From assembly GCA_015680685.1 (NCBI GenBank), contig MNCI01001825.1, positions 374,195-438,194 on the forward strand: a stretch of DNA of 64,000 bases, in the 5' to 3' direction. Below the pieces are notes generated by a model. That model was given only the letters and a program-made list of their open reading frames with translations, was not told where the DNA came from and ran no database searches. Numbering within the stretch: the first letter of the stretch is position 1; each line of letters starts with the position of its first letter. This document shows positions 1 through 10,365 of this stretch, in pieces. The stretch comes from Gnetum montanum (lineage: Eukaryota; Streptophyta; Gnetopsida; Gnetales; Gnetaceae). The position numbers and the translations under genes were made by a program.

Positions 1-800
1 ACCTGCAATCAAACATAACCACTAATTAAATTGTGCACAAGTTGCTCAAAATGGCCCTTATAAACCTTCTTAGTTTGACTAAATTATGTGCTGGCACGTG
101 CATCCCATTAAATCTCCCAGAGTATTAGTTGATGGGCTAGAACAAAAAACAATTTGGGGATGAGTTGGAGTTTAAACTATTGTTTTCTATTTCTTCCCTT
201 AAGAGGTGTTAAGTCTATACTAAATTTAATTTTAATTACAATAGACCTCACCNNNNNNNNNNNNNNNNNNNNNNNNNNNNNNNNNNNNNNNNNNNNNNNN
301 NNNNNNNNNNNNNNNNNNNNNNNNNNNGAAGGATAGGGTGATTAGGATGCACAATAGACAACGTAAATGCTTGGAAGAAGAGGTAAGGTAGAAAAAATGA
401 AAAATCTCCCCCCAATTTGTTTGCAAATTGAACAACAATGTAAGGAGCAATGGGGATATATATAGGGGTTTATGGCTACGTTGATGGGGTCGCGTATACG
501 CGAATGCATATATGCAGGGGGCTACATATACGGGGCCCTGTATACGTAGGGGGTTGCACCCATTGACCAGCATTGACCCGATAAAGGAAAGCCCAAAAAA
601 ATTGATTCAAAATGCCAAATTGGGATGATTTAGGAGCTCTAGAGACCGGGAACTCGACTGGGAGTAAGAGGAAGGTAAGTGGGGCGAAAAAGGGAGTCAA
701 AAGTAGGAGAATGTTGTGAGAAAGAACATCGCAAAGAAGAAGTTCAGCAATGGGCATCATGAGAACAATCAACCAACAAAATCAAGGGGATGGGAGACTA
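1..800. other. Left edge of window: unresolved end of element E1
   Basis: No gene is supported here. The stretch contains an assembly gap at 253-327. Around 455-560 there is a TATA-like run (minus strand) followed by GC-richer palindromic words such as GTATAC and CGTATACGCG, which resembles the U3 part of the E1 5' LTR (9200-9349). However, the sequence below 450 does not visibly match that LTR, and the expected boundary signature of the family (plus strand TTCATCATACCCC) is absent. In sister elements E3 and E4 the 3' LTR edge lies 770-940 bases from the conserved GGACCC block found here at about 813. That would place the E1 3' LTR at or just beyond the left edge. Confidence 0.3.
253..327. 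other. Assembly gap (75 N)
   Basis: This is a run of unknown bases. Short open frames spanning it are artefacts. Confidence 0.99.
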
Positions 801-1333
801 ACAAACGGGACCAGGGATATGCAAGTAGGTCCTCCCCATAATAGGCAATAGCCTTAATAGCCCTTGCATATCCTCAATCACCGGAGTTCGTGGGCCCCAG
901 AGTTAAGAAATGGTGATCACAAGTTAATACTCCCATCCATGAGAACCTACTGAAGCATGAGGAGTTCATAGAAATCATGACAAACTATCAAAACATAAGA
1001 CGGGCAGTGAGGTGAGTCACGGAGAGAAATGGGTGAAGAGAGAGGAGTGAGAATTGGAATTCCGATTATCGGTCACATGAAACCCCATGTGAAGTTGTGG
1101 TTAAGTGACCCGGTAGGGCCTTTTTTGAGTTCAGATGCAAAACCAACCACATATAGTGACATTGTAGCAACATGAAAAGACCTGTCCACCCCCCAAGTGT
1201 ACAAAAATGCACCCACAGAGAGCCACCACTCCAATAGGCGTAAGAGGAAGGAAGTGAAATAGGACTAAGTTAGAGGGGATGATGTGAGTCCCATAACTAG
1301 TGCTTGTGGCCCATGAGAGGCGGTCTAAGGGTT

Positions 1334-1480
1334 GTGCTTTTTAATTTTCTTTTTATTTCGTGGGAACCACACCATGCAAAGGCCCATGCTTGGTTGCATG
1401 CATTTGACTAAGGGGTGTGCTTTGAATCCTCATGTTTTTTTTTTTTTTGCATTTCTTGATGAGGACCACACCATGCAAGG
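1334..1480. repeat. Two-copy 3'-UTR cassette of the E1-E4 family
   Basis: Two imperfect units each contain GGTGTGCTTT (or GTTGTGCTTT), a T-rich run, and then ACCACACCATGCAA. The same cassette is found twice in E2 (17191-17345, opposite strand) and once in E3 (about 37571-37632). Within each unit the GTGTG and CACAC halves face each other, so the RNA could fold. Confidence 0.65.
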
Positions 1481-1918
1481 CCAAATTGCCAAGGAGCTTC
1501 CTTGTAGAAAAGAACTTGGAGTGGTAAGAAATCCATAAGGGCACTCCTGCAACCCAGGGGGTAGAAGAGGATGACAAATGTTGCATTCCCCTTGAAGTCA
1601 CACCTGATTCAAACCATTGGGTCATCCTTGAGTCTAGAAACTACACAAGTCACACATGAATTTAAATGTTTCTTAAGTGAATGGGGTTGCATGTTTTCAA
1701 AGGGAGGAAAACCATGGAGTGGATGAATGGGTGGATGACATGGACTCACTACCGATTTTATGAGATGAAAGTAGACGTAAATTCCAAGGACAAAAATGTA
1801 AGGGCAAGAGCAAGATAAAATAGGTGAACCATTTCACGTGACCCATCACAACGAAAACCATTCGCACCATACACCTGATGACAATAAGATGATTTATTAG
1901 TAACCAACTAGAAATGAA

Positions 1919-1934
1919 ACACACACACACACAC
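1919..1934. repeat. (AC)8 microsatellite
   Basis: This is a simple AC dinucleotide run in the E1 3' untranslated region. Confidence 0.95.
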
Positions 1935-2199
1935 TTATAAGCAAGCAACAAAGAAATGGAAAAGTAATTAAAGAAAGAAACACTTGGTAAGAATTGGAAA
2001 ATGTATGAACGATGTTGAAAAACAAAAAAGTGGAAAACAAAGAATTCCAAAAATAGTGGGGAGATTAGTAGAATGGATTAGCATGGAAGACAGTCTCCCC
2101 CATGACTAGGCTAGAAAGAGGAGATGTGAAAAATGAAATGAGGCTAACCCTATGACAATGAGGCAATAGCATTGGTTTGGTGGGGCTCACAGAAAGGTT

Positions 2200-3440
2200 T
2201 TAATTATTACCAATTGACCAACTGCACTCTTGTGGTATCCTCAAGTTTGTGTATAAGCAAGGCCCCAGATGGGAAGGTTTTGGAGACAATGTAAGGTCCC
2301 TTCCATAGTGTTTGAAACTTTGTTGGTTGTAGTACGCGTGGGGGGTTCTAATAGAGGACCTTATCTCCACATCTAAATGTTACCTTCTGAATCCTAAGAT
2401 CATGATGTTTTTTATTGTAGGTCTTGTGTATCTCATTTGATGATAGGGCCACCAATTGATTCTCATCTAGCACACTTAGGTTGATAAGTCATTCGCGTTG
2501 TGCTAGTGGTAGGTCAAGACCCAAGTCACAAATAGTAGATAGTGTTCGAACTTCTACCTAGATTGGAAGTTTTGGTAGCTTACCATGCACTAACTCATAG
2601 GGAGAGTAACCTATAGGAAGTTTCCAAGTGGAGCGGTAGGCCCAAAGGGCATCATTAAGTTTGGTGCTCCAATCCCTTCTATATTTACTAATGGTTCGAG
2701 TGAAGATTTTGGTGATCTCCCTATTGGTGACTTCAGCCTACCCATTAGCTTGGGGGTGATAAGGTGTTGTAAACTTATGGGTAACCCCCAAGTGTTGCAT
2801 GAGTTTACGAAAAATGACACTTGTGAAATGCGTTCCATTGTTTGAGATGAGTGCACATGGCACTCCAAACCTATTGACGATTTGCTGTTGGACAAATCGT
2901 GCGGTGGTGTTTGAGGAATAGTCAATGATGGCTGCCGCCTCCGCCCACTTCGTGTAGTAGTCCACAGCCACGATGGTGTACACCTTTCCATTGGATAGGG
3001 GTGTGATGGGACCCATGAAACTAATGCCCCAAATGTTGAAGGGATCCAACAGTTGGATCCATTGTTGAGGTCCCTCCATTCGTGTAGTCATCCCACTGTC
3101 TCTCTGGCATCATTCACAGGAGCACGCAAACTGTTGTACATCCTTAGAAATTGTAGGCCAGTAATATCCTACAAGAAGGATCTTAATGGTCATGCGTCGT
3201 CCAGCATAGTGGCCCCCACAAGGATCCTCATGAGCATCTTGGAGGACGTGCAGTGTATCATCATCAGGGACGCACCATCTAACCAGGCCATCCGCACATA
3301 CCTTATAAAGGTGACCATTTATTTCCATGAAGCACTTGGCCTTATGGAGAAACTATTGTTTCTGTCAGTGGTCCCACTCCTTTGGCAATTCCTGAGTTGT
3401 GAGATAGGTGAGGATATGGTTGAACCAAGGTGATTCTTTG
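2200..3440 (-). pseudogene. E1 integrase (degenerate)
   Basis: Integrase inserts the cDNA copy into the genome. Reading leftwards on the minus strand, the zinc-binding N-terminus is at 3330-3110 (AHEDPCGGHYAGRR, then CSC). The catalytic core follows at 3090-2640, and a C-terminal GPF/Y module (WKGPYIVSKTFPSG) lies near 2310-2250. The core has lost two of the three metal-binding acids. The usual GIDFMGP is GISFMGP (codon at 3020-3022), and ISDNGTHF is ISNNGTHF (codon at 2840-2842). The third position (AEVTN, near 2735) keeps Glu, but the codon just before it (normally Gln) is now a TAG stop. Several frame breaks are present, so this copy is inactive. Confidence 0.85.
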
Positions 3441-4790
3441 GGCACCTGCATATCGATTGCTCCCACGAAGAGGAGTTCATCTAGAAATTGGTTGAAGAGT
3501 GGCTCCTCCTCTTCTGCGTCACCCCATTGCAACCAAGACAAGTGGTCAATGACTACATTCTTGGTTCCCTTTCGGTCTACCATAGTAAGGTCAAACTCCT
3601 AAAGAATCACCAGCCACCATATGATATGGGGGCTCACTATTGGTTTGTTCATCAGGAATTGGATGGCACTGTGGTCGGTATGCACGAACACCTTGTACCC
3701 AAGCACATAGGATCAGAATTTTTCCAAGGTGAACACCATCGCCATCAACTCTTTTTCGATGGTGGTGTAGTTAAGCTGAGCACCCACAATGCTACAGATT
3801 GCATAGTGAATATAGTATGGGCATTTTTGATCATCCCACTGTGTGAGCACGACTCCCAATGCATAGTTGGATGCATCCATCATGATGTGGAAGGGTATGA
3901 ACCAATCAGGTGCCCATAGAACTGGGGTCTCTACGAGTTTCTATTTAAGTGTGTGGAATGCAGATTTGCATTCCCTGGTCCAGACGAACGGAGCATATTT
4001 CTTCATGAGTTCCACTAATGGCTTGGAAATCTTCAAGAAATTTTTGATGAAGTGTCGGTAGTAACCAGTGTGGCCAAGGAATGATCAAACATCTTTTACA
4101 GTGCTTGGTTGCTTGGTAATTCCTTGGATGACCCTGATTTTTTTAGGATCCACGCTAATCCCTGTTTGTAAAATATGGTGCCCTAGCATAATGCCCTCTT
4201 GGACCATTAAGTGGCTTTTTTGCCAGTTGAGTCTTGGATTAGTTTCCACACATCTTTTCAGAACTTGATCAAGATGGTCCAAGGCTTGATTAAACGTGAC
4301 TCCATAGGTAGAGAAGTCATCCATGAAGACTTCTACCCCATTGCGAATTTGTTACTAGAAGATGTTGAGGACAAGGTGTTGGAAAGTGGCAGGTGCATTA
4401 CATAGGCCAAAAGGCATCTTTGTGTATGCAAAAGTCCCCCAGGGACTTGTGAAGGTTGTTTTGGCCTTATCTTCTAGTGCAATTTGGATTTGGTTATAGC
4501 CACTATAACCATCCAAAAAGCTATAATAATGATGCCCTGCAATGGTACCCAACACTTGGTTCACAAATGGGAGCGGGAAGTGATCTTTGAAGGTAGCCAT
4601 GTTGAGCAATCGGAAATCTATACATACCCTCCATTTGTCACCCTTCTTTGGTACAATAACGAGTGGGCTAACCCATTCACTATCGGCAATGGAATAGATG
4701 AACCCTGCTTTCAGCAACTGCTCAATTTCATCTTTGACGACCTGCTTTAGTTTGGGGTTCAATCATTTTTGTGGTTGTCATCGTGGCTTC
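3440..4790 (-). pseudogene. E1 reverse transcriptase and RNase H (degenerate)
   Basis: The RT palm starts near 4762 with VKDEIEQLLKAGFIY. It continues through WRVCIDFRLLNMATF, FLDGYSGYNQIQI and MPFGLCNAPATFQ to the FMDD active site near 4330, which begins the frame MDDFSTYG. RNase H follows at about 3900-3450, where YTTIEKELMAMV-like and TDHSAI-like blocks can be read across stops and frameshifts. Both RT aspartate boxes are preserved. The wording of these blocks is that of the Athila/Tat branch of Ty3/gypsy. The gene ran as one polyprotein with the upstream protease and downstream integrase, but the frame is now broken. Confidence 0.88.
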
Positions 4791-5329
4791 ATGGAGGGTT
4801 CAATATGAATTTGATGTTGGAAAACCTTGGGATCAACTCCTGTTAATTCAGAATATGACCATGCAAACGCAGCGTCCCATTTTTTCATCACCTTCAGCAA
4901 CTTCTTCTTCTATTCAAGAGCAAGGGTGGCATTGATAATTACTGGTTTCCCATTATGTAAAAATGCATATTCTAAGTGGGCTGGTAAGGGTTTGAGTTCC
5001 AAGGGCTCTTGTTTAAAAATTTCATGGATTTGCAACTTCCCCTAATCATCACGGTCATCCATACTTGTTGATGAACCTCTTCCAAATCATCCATGCTTTC
5101 TACGTAGGCACGTACAAGCCCCTTAGATGGTTCCATGCACAAAGTGCTGCTAGCAGGATTAGCGGTTAGCCACTGGGTGCCTTCTTGATTTGTGACTACT
5201 GTGTACAAGCATTGTTGAACTTGCAATTCCTCGGTACATTGATTGCATACTTGGATAGATGTCCGCTTAGCGAACCACAAATACTGCATACAGTTACACT
5301 CGGAGTCACTGTACATGATGCATGGAACG

Positions 5330-5760
5330 TGCTTCTTCTCGATCTTTCCAAAAGGATTTTCCTTTGAAATTTCAAGGGAAAGATCTCAGAGTCCCAGTCT
5401 TACATCCACCGTGCTCAGCTAGGCTCTTCCCATTATGATTGGAAAGTTTCCCTTGCAATTCTCAACACAGATGATGAGGAAGTCAGCAAGATAAGACCAC
5501 CCACAAATGGTGGTCACAATGTCCTTCACTAATCCCAAGGAAACAGTAATGCTTTGGTCTGCCAACTCGAGTTGAATGTTGCTCTTATTTAATAGGGGCA
5601 GGTTCCAAGTCTTGTACATGTTATGTGAAATTAAGTTGACTCCCGACTCCAAATCTAGAAGATCTTTACATGGCTCATTTCCTACCACCTGAAGATAGAT
5701 GAGGGGGCTTCCTGGATCAGTCAATTTCTGGGAAAGATGACTTGTCTTTATCTAGTCGGT
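5330..5760 (-). pseudogene. E1 retroviral-type aspartic protease (degenerate)
   Basis: Pepsin-like retroviral protease cleaves the Gag-Pol precursor. The minus-strand frame from 5724 to 5419 contains CKDLLDLESGVNLIS, where the catalytic DLGSG triplet has become DLESG. It then has ITVSLGLVKDIVTTICGWSY and ends in FPIIMGRA, the ILGR-type helix that closes the fold. E3 keeps DLGSG and E2 has DLGSN at the same place. About 550 bases of poorly conserved linker separate it from RT, as in E2 and E3. Confidence 0.82.
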
Positions 5761-8273
5761 CATGGCATGTGTGAGCATGATTGTTTGTACATTAGAGGGC
5801 GTTTGGTTTGAAGGCTGCTTGAAGGGTGGAACAGTGGAGGTGTTTTGAGGTTTAGAGGCACTAGGCACAAATGTTTGTGAGGGTATGCTTAGGTTATTGG
5901 GCTAGAAAAAGGGACATTTTTGTGGCTTCATTTCTGGTCCACTCGGCTAAGGAGTCGATTGTAGGTTGATAGCCCTCATAATGTTGCATTGCTGTGGCTG
6001 TGGTGGTATTTCCCCCTACATAGGTGGAGCAGGTGGTAACTGAGTGGGGTGCTGCTAAGTAGGGTCGATAGGAGAAGGTGATGGAGGATAGTAGAGATGT
6101 GGGCCTTCCTCCCCTTGGTGATGAAGATTGTTGGTGGAAAATATTCTAGGGGGTGCTAGTCATTCTTAAAGGCTGCATGACTGGAAGAGTCCTGCAGGAG
6201 ACTGGTTGTTGAACGTAGTACCCATAGGAATCTAGCTGTCGGTAAGGGTACTACTGCCTTGGAGGTGGCATTCCCCACACTTATGAATGTTGCCATTTTT
6301 GAAAGTATTCATAAGGTTGCAGTCGCACTCCACTTGGATAATATCCTTGTTGTTGGTGGAACTACCTAGGATTGCCTTGTGGGTAAGGCAACCTTTGAGG
6401 TGTTTACCTCTTTGCCAAGTGAGGATTCAATGCATACACCCTGGACTCTTGTAGATGTGACACCACGAGACAAAACCCCTTAGGATGTTTGTATTGGCAT
6501 TTATCAAATTCATCATCTTCCTCTATATCAAAGTCCACAACTTATTCTGCTACAGCAACTTTGCCCTTACCTTTATGGTGGGCACGTTTAGCTTCCTTCT
6601 TCCTATGCTGATCACAATCATTACCTTGCCCTTTGGACTCCTCTGCGATTTTCAAAACACTTTGAAATTTTTTGTCCAAAGAGTTCCACATTTTTTCAAC
6701 CTTTGCCGATATTTTAGAGGCAAATTTCTATAGGGGTAAGGTTTTTTTGATTCATCGCTGCATCCAGTGGTGATTCCTCCTCATCTTCACAAAATCGGAC
6801 ATCCCTCTTTCTGATGGAGGGATCCCGATTAAAATCCTTTGCACTCTCCTTCTTTCTAAGTTCCCCTTCTTCTTTAGCCACTTCCTCAATTAGGCACTGT
6901 AGTTGATGGGCCCTTAGTTTTGATAGTTGTCGTTGGGCGTACATGCCAAGGTTCTTTCTAGTTTCAAAGCGGAGCCCATCAATGATATGGCGAAGCTGTG
7001 CCCACTGAGAGTAGCCATGACCAGGGCATCAATGCAACAATGAGTAGTATCTGCTCATGGATGCATCCAACGATTCATGACTACCTTTCTTCCACCCTTG
7101 GATTTGGCATCTTAGGTTTGCCACTCTGGAGTAGGTTTGATATTTGTCATTGAAGATCTCCAGCATCGTACTCCATCTCCTGATTGATTCCGATTCCAAA
7201 GATCAATACCAGCTTTTTGCTTCTTTGATGAGTGTGTGAGGGAATAACTTTAGTGTTTACTAATCATTATCGATGTTCTGTAGGGTGCAAGCATCATGAA
7301 ACGCTTATAGGTGAGTTTGTAGATCACAATGATATCCCCCTTCAAATCTAGGAATATTGTTCATGCCGATGCGCTTGATCCAACTATTCTTCAAGTGTCT
7401 ATTGGGTATTTGAACTACCTCTGCAATATGGACCATGCTTTGAGTAGCCAACAACGGTTCATCCGAGTCATAGTCCTGCTGAAGGCAACGATGTCTATGT
7501 TGATTCTGGCTGCCTCTCCTGTCATGACGGTGAGGCTTGCATGATTGGTCTCGCACTCCCTCACGTTGTTCCCTTCGGTCCCTACGACCACCATCACCTC
7601 GCTCCTTTCTATCGTGGTCCCAATCAAAGTCAGAACTAGATGAAGGTAGAGGGGAGCCAGAGGATGGAGAAGAGGAAGAAGAATTACCACCACCTCAGTG
7701 TCGATCTCCCCCTCTACTTTGATGATGGCCCCAATCTTCATGCCCATCTCTGCTTGTACCATGACCTCTCATACGTGACCCTCCATCTTCCTAGGGATCT
7801 CGATCACTTGATTTCTTGTTCTAAATGATAGAATAAATGATTTGATGTCCTAGAGGAAGTTAGGCTGAATGGGAATCGTGAAAGACAGGTTCCCCATCGT
7901 CCTACAGCCCTTGCAAGAATAAGGGGTTACTGAACTATTTCCCCTTCATGTGTTCATACCGTTCTGCTTGCTGCTGGTCTCGTACACATTGGGCCTTAGT
8001 GGGATGATAGTCCTAGTAGTCATGGTCCTCCATGATGTACTCCACACCGTAGTCCTGAATGCCGAGTCTGCTAAGATTGTGAAACAGCATTCCAGGAGCC
8101 GATCAGTCAGGCGGTAGTATGATGTTATCTTCCATGCCCCACCAGTGCAGATGCTCATCCTAATGTAGGATAAAGGTGAAGTCAGGGACATATTCATCTG
8201 GATGCATGTATACCACCTAACATTCTTGTGGAACTAGTGGGTTGGATCCATCTCACCTGTGAGAAGAAGACAT
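5760..8273 (-). pseudogene. E1 Gag (degenerate)
   Basis: Gag forms the virus-like particle and binds RNA. The likely start is the ATG at 8273, followed by Ser-rich codons (MSSSH), as in E3 at 44278. In E1 a stop follows within eight codons. The capsid-like core lies at about 7560-6900 and contains RFEGGY and QLSKLRAHQLQCLIEE. Near 6440 the RNA-binding motif reads CQYKHPKGFC, then SHLQES. This is a knuckle that has lost its first Cys pair relative to E2 and E4. A Pro/Gln-rich tail follows before the protease. Stops and frameshifts are frequent. Confidence 0.8.
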
Positions 8274-8425
8274 GTTGGATGTTAGATAATCCACTAATTG
8301 GTGTACCTTACTTTTTTCTTTTACTTAGGCTACCTAGCATGCGTAGATTTTACTATCCTGGGTTCATTCCAACAATGTGAATGATAATTTTGCTAAGGTT
8401 AGATGGTGCATGTAAGACTAATAGT

Positions 8426-8443
8426 CCCTGGAAATAGTGCCAA
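8426..8443 (-). other. E1 primer-binding site, Asp-tRNA type
   Basis: Directly inside the 5' LTR the minus strand reads TTGGCACTATTTCCAGGG. This is a decayed form of TGGCGCCGTTGCCGGGGA, the site complementary to the 3' end of plant tRNA-Asp that is used by Athila-type elements. E4 keeps the best version (49320-49337). Confidence 0.75.
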
Positions 8444-9349
8444 TGATGAGTGGCTAGGTACCCCTATGCCCAACCATGCAAATCATGGGCGTTCACACAC
8501 GACTTGGTCGAATTCCGTAGACTGTAAGCACTTTGCATACACCAGACCCTAACCAGAAAAACCTCAGGTTAGAACGGTCATTGTCTTCCCAACCTCACTT
8601 GTGATATTTTGATTGCAATGGTTAAGTGAGATTGAGGCAAATGGTTTTTATGGCTTTTTCACTTTATCTTCTAGTGGCTAATTCTTGAAATGGAAAGTAA
8701 CAAATGGAATATTACGTAATCTATAATCATCCTAATCTATATCTTAACTCTTCCTAGCATAAGTATCCGATTCCATCTTCCGTGCACATCCTAAGCATCC
8801 CTTAACCACTACTAGGTTACCAAACATTAAGCGTTGCTGGGTTGCCAAGTGTTGGGTTTACGTTTGAGATGGTCATACTTATGGTTTCTATGAACTATCA
8901 AAGAGCGATGGCGATTAAAGTAATAATAATAGAAACTTAAGGAATTATTAAAGCATAGAAATATTAAACTATTAAATGCATCAAATGACTAAGTCCATTT
9001 GCTGCAAGGAATGCTTAAAAAGTTCATCTTTATTGCCGTTCACGCCAATGGGCTCAGGTACATTAGCGCTCGAATAAAGAGCTGGACACCTTTCTTACAC
9101 CTACTACGGGCACTTGGAAAATCTTCTAACTCTCGCAGAAACAAATTGTAGGAGCTTTGCTACAACTCCCAAAAAGGTACCTAAGTGTGGTGGAAGCCCA
9201 CTTATTTATAGGTTGAAACAGGCTCCACGTAAACGGGGCCACGTAGATGCATGGACAGATGCATCGATGGGGCCGTGTTGACACGGCCGTATATACGGGG
9301 TCTCCTATATGCAGCCTAGTCAACGCATCGATTATTTAATGCTTCATCA
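8444..9349 (-). repeat. E1 5' LTR
   Basis: The LTR begins (minus strand) with TGATGAAGC at 9349 and ends with the family terminus GGTACCTAGCCACTCATCA at 8444. It is about 906 bases long. A TATA box (minus CCTATAAATAAG) lies near 9210 and an AATAAA polyadenylation signal near 9077 (plus-strand cluster CGAATAAAGAGC is on the opposite strand; the minus-strand signal GGCAATAAAG is near 9040). U3 (9215-9345) is packed with GC-rich palindromic words. It shares with E2-E4 the motif pair built on GGTAACC/GGTTACC around 8815-8850. Confidence 0.82.
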
Positions 9350-9393
9350 TACTACTAAAAGAATGTATGAGACGATTAATATTCTTATTGAAG
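9350..9393 (+). pseudogene. LINE remnant A, left fragment between E1 and E2
   Basis: These 44 bases, plus the ATAAT target site, read on into 19360 once E2 and one ATAAT copy are removed. The combined sequence can be read as a LINE reverse-transcriptase segment (ILIEDNLIGEEE-like) just upstream of the GVK-GC-LS and FGIFIDELKECI blocks. This places both E1 and E2 inside one older LINE. Confidence 0.6.
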
Positions 9394-9398
9394 ATAAT
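9394..9398. repeat. E2 target-site duplication, left (ATAAT)
   Basis: It is matched by ATAAT at 19355-19359 directly after the 3' LTR. Confidence 0.85.
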
Positions 9399-10206
9399 TC
9401 ATGAATTGCATTTTACATCAACTCCGATGTCGAGTACACAATGTCGGAGCTATGACGTCAAGGCCTTAATGTGACATTGCATACGCAACATTAGGGTATA
9501 TATCCCAAGGCTATAAATACTGAGTCTAAGCTCCAATTTTCATAGTCAATTTTTGATCTTTCTTAGTTAAAGTAGCAAAGCTCTTGCTGTTTCTTTTTCT
9601 CAGGGTTAGAATATTTTTTGAGTGCCCGCAGAAGGAGTCTAAGTGTGTACAGTCCTTTGTTCTAGCATTGATGTACCTAAGTGTAGTACTGTGATGAGAA
9701 TAAAATAAACTCTTTTGAAAATCCTTGTAGCACTGAGAATAGCTTAATATTTTCTTTATTGCATTTTATTTTTATGTACTTTAATGCATTTGAGTTAAGC
9801 AATTTTTTTCTAGTTGTTAATGAACACGAGCACGACCACTTCAAGCATTCATATAGTACTTGGTAACCCAGCAACACATAACATGTGGTAGCCCAATAGT
9901 GCTATATGTGTTCAAGAAAGTGGGGTAGTTAGTTGTGTTAGGCTAGATAGGTCATAACGAATTAGATTTTAAATTACTCTACTCTTTATTCTTTTTGTAG
10001 GCGACCAAATCTATAAAGTATAAAGTAAGAAAAATCATATAGCTCAATTACACTTAAACCATATCCTTGAACCTCAAAAGTGTAATTGGGAGGACAACGA
10101 ACATTCTCAATGCCCATTTCACTTCCTAGAAGAGCTAGTGACCAAATTACATGTAACGCCTTAGTGATTCGTATGGTTGGGTGTAGAGGTACCTTGCCAC
10201 TCATCA
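9399..10206 (+). repeat. E2 5' LTR
   Basis: This is an 808-base LTR ending CCACTCATCA. U3 contains a perfect TGACGTCA palindrome at about 9452 (a bZIP-type site). A TATA box CTATAAATAC lies at 9511-9520, and a polyadenylation signal (GAATAAAAT) near 9700. The ends and the GGTAACCCAGCAAC / GGTAGCCCAATAG motif pair match the other family LTRs. Confidence 0.92.
9511..9520 (+). promoter_or_regulatory. E2 LTR TATA box
   Basis: CTATAAATAC is repeated exactly in the 3' LTR at 18624-18633. It sits about 190 bases upstream of the AATAAA signal, as expected for a U3/R promoter. Confidence 0.75.
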
Positions 10207-10224
10207 TTGGCACCATTGTTAGGG
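10207..10224 (+). other. E2 primer-binding site, Asp-tRNA type
   Basis: TTGGCACCATTGTTAGGG follows the 5' LTR immediately. It differs at a few places from the E4 and E3 versions and from the tRNA-Asp complement. Confidence 0.8.
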
Positions 10225-10365
10225 ACCTTTTTGTTGTTTTATGTGCTATCTAGGACTTAGTGAAAGTATTTAAATCATTGGAATGAACCTTCAAGTCATA
10301 TCTTATTTCACAGTTACTACAACAAATTCTCGTAGCACACTGTGATTTTTATTCGTTGACTGAAA

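Larger units (their letters stand above)
800..2200 (-). other. E1 3' untranslated region
   Basis: This is about 1.4 kb without coding potential. It contains a block around 810-835 (RC contains GGAGGACC) that recurs in E2 (about 17805), E3 (about 37070) and E4 (about 46418). It also holds the repeated cassette at 1334-1480 and an (AC)n run at 1919-1934. A purine/A-rich stretch at 1960-2050 matches the region just past integrase in E2 and E3. The arrangement is the same in every family member, so it is a real part of the element and not a random spacer. Confidence 0.6.
1..9349 (-). mobile_element. E1: Athila/Tat-like Ty3/gypsy LTR retrotransposon, 3' end unresolved
   Basis: On the minus strand the order is 5' LTR (8444-9349), Asp-tRNA-type primer site (8426-8443), Gag (about 8273-5760), protease (5750-5330), reverse transcriptase and RNase H (4790-3430), integrase (3430-2200), then a long 3' untranslated region. 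The Gag-PR-RT-RH-INT order is that of Ty3/gypsy elements. The FLDGYSGYNQI block, the FMDD box and the Asp primer site point to the Athila/Tat side of that group. Every reading frame is broken by stops, many of the TGG-to-TAG and CAA-to-TAA kind. The element lies inside an old LINE: the 44 bases between E1 and E2 (9350-9393) continue in frame into LINE sequence at 19360. The 5-base flank TACTA (9350-9354) is the expected target duplication, but its partner is not seen in the window. Confidence 0.85.
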
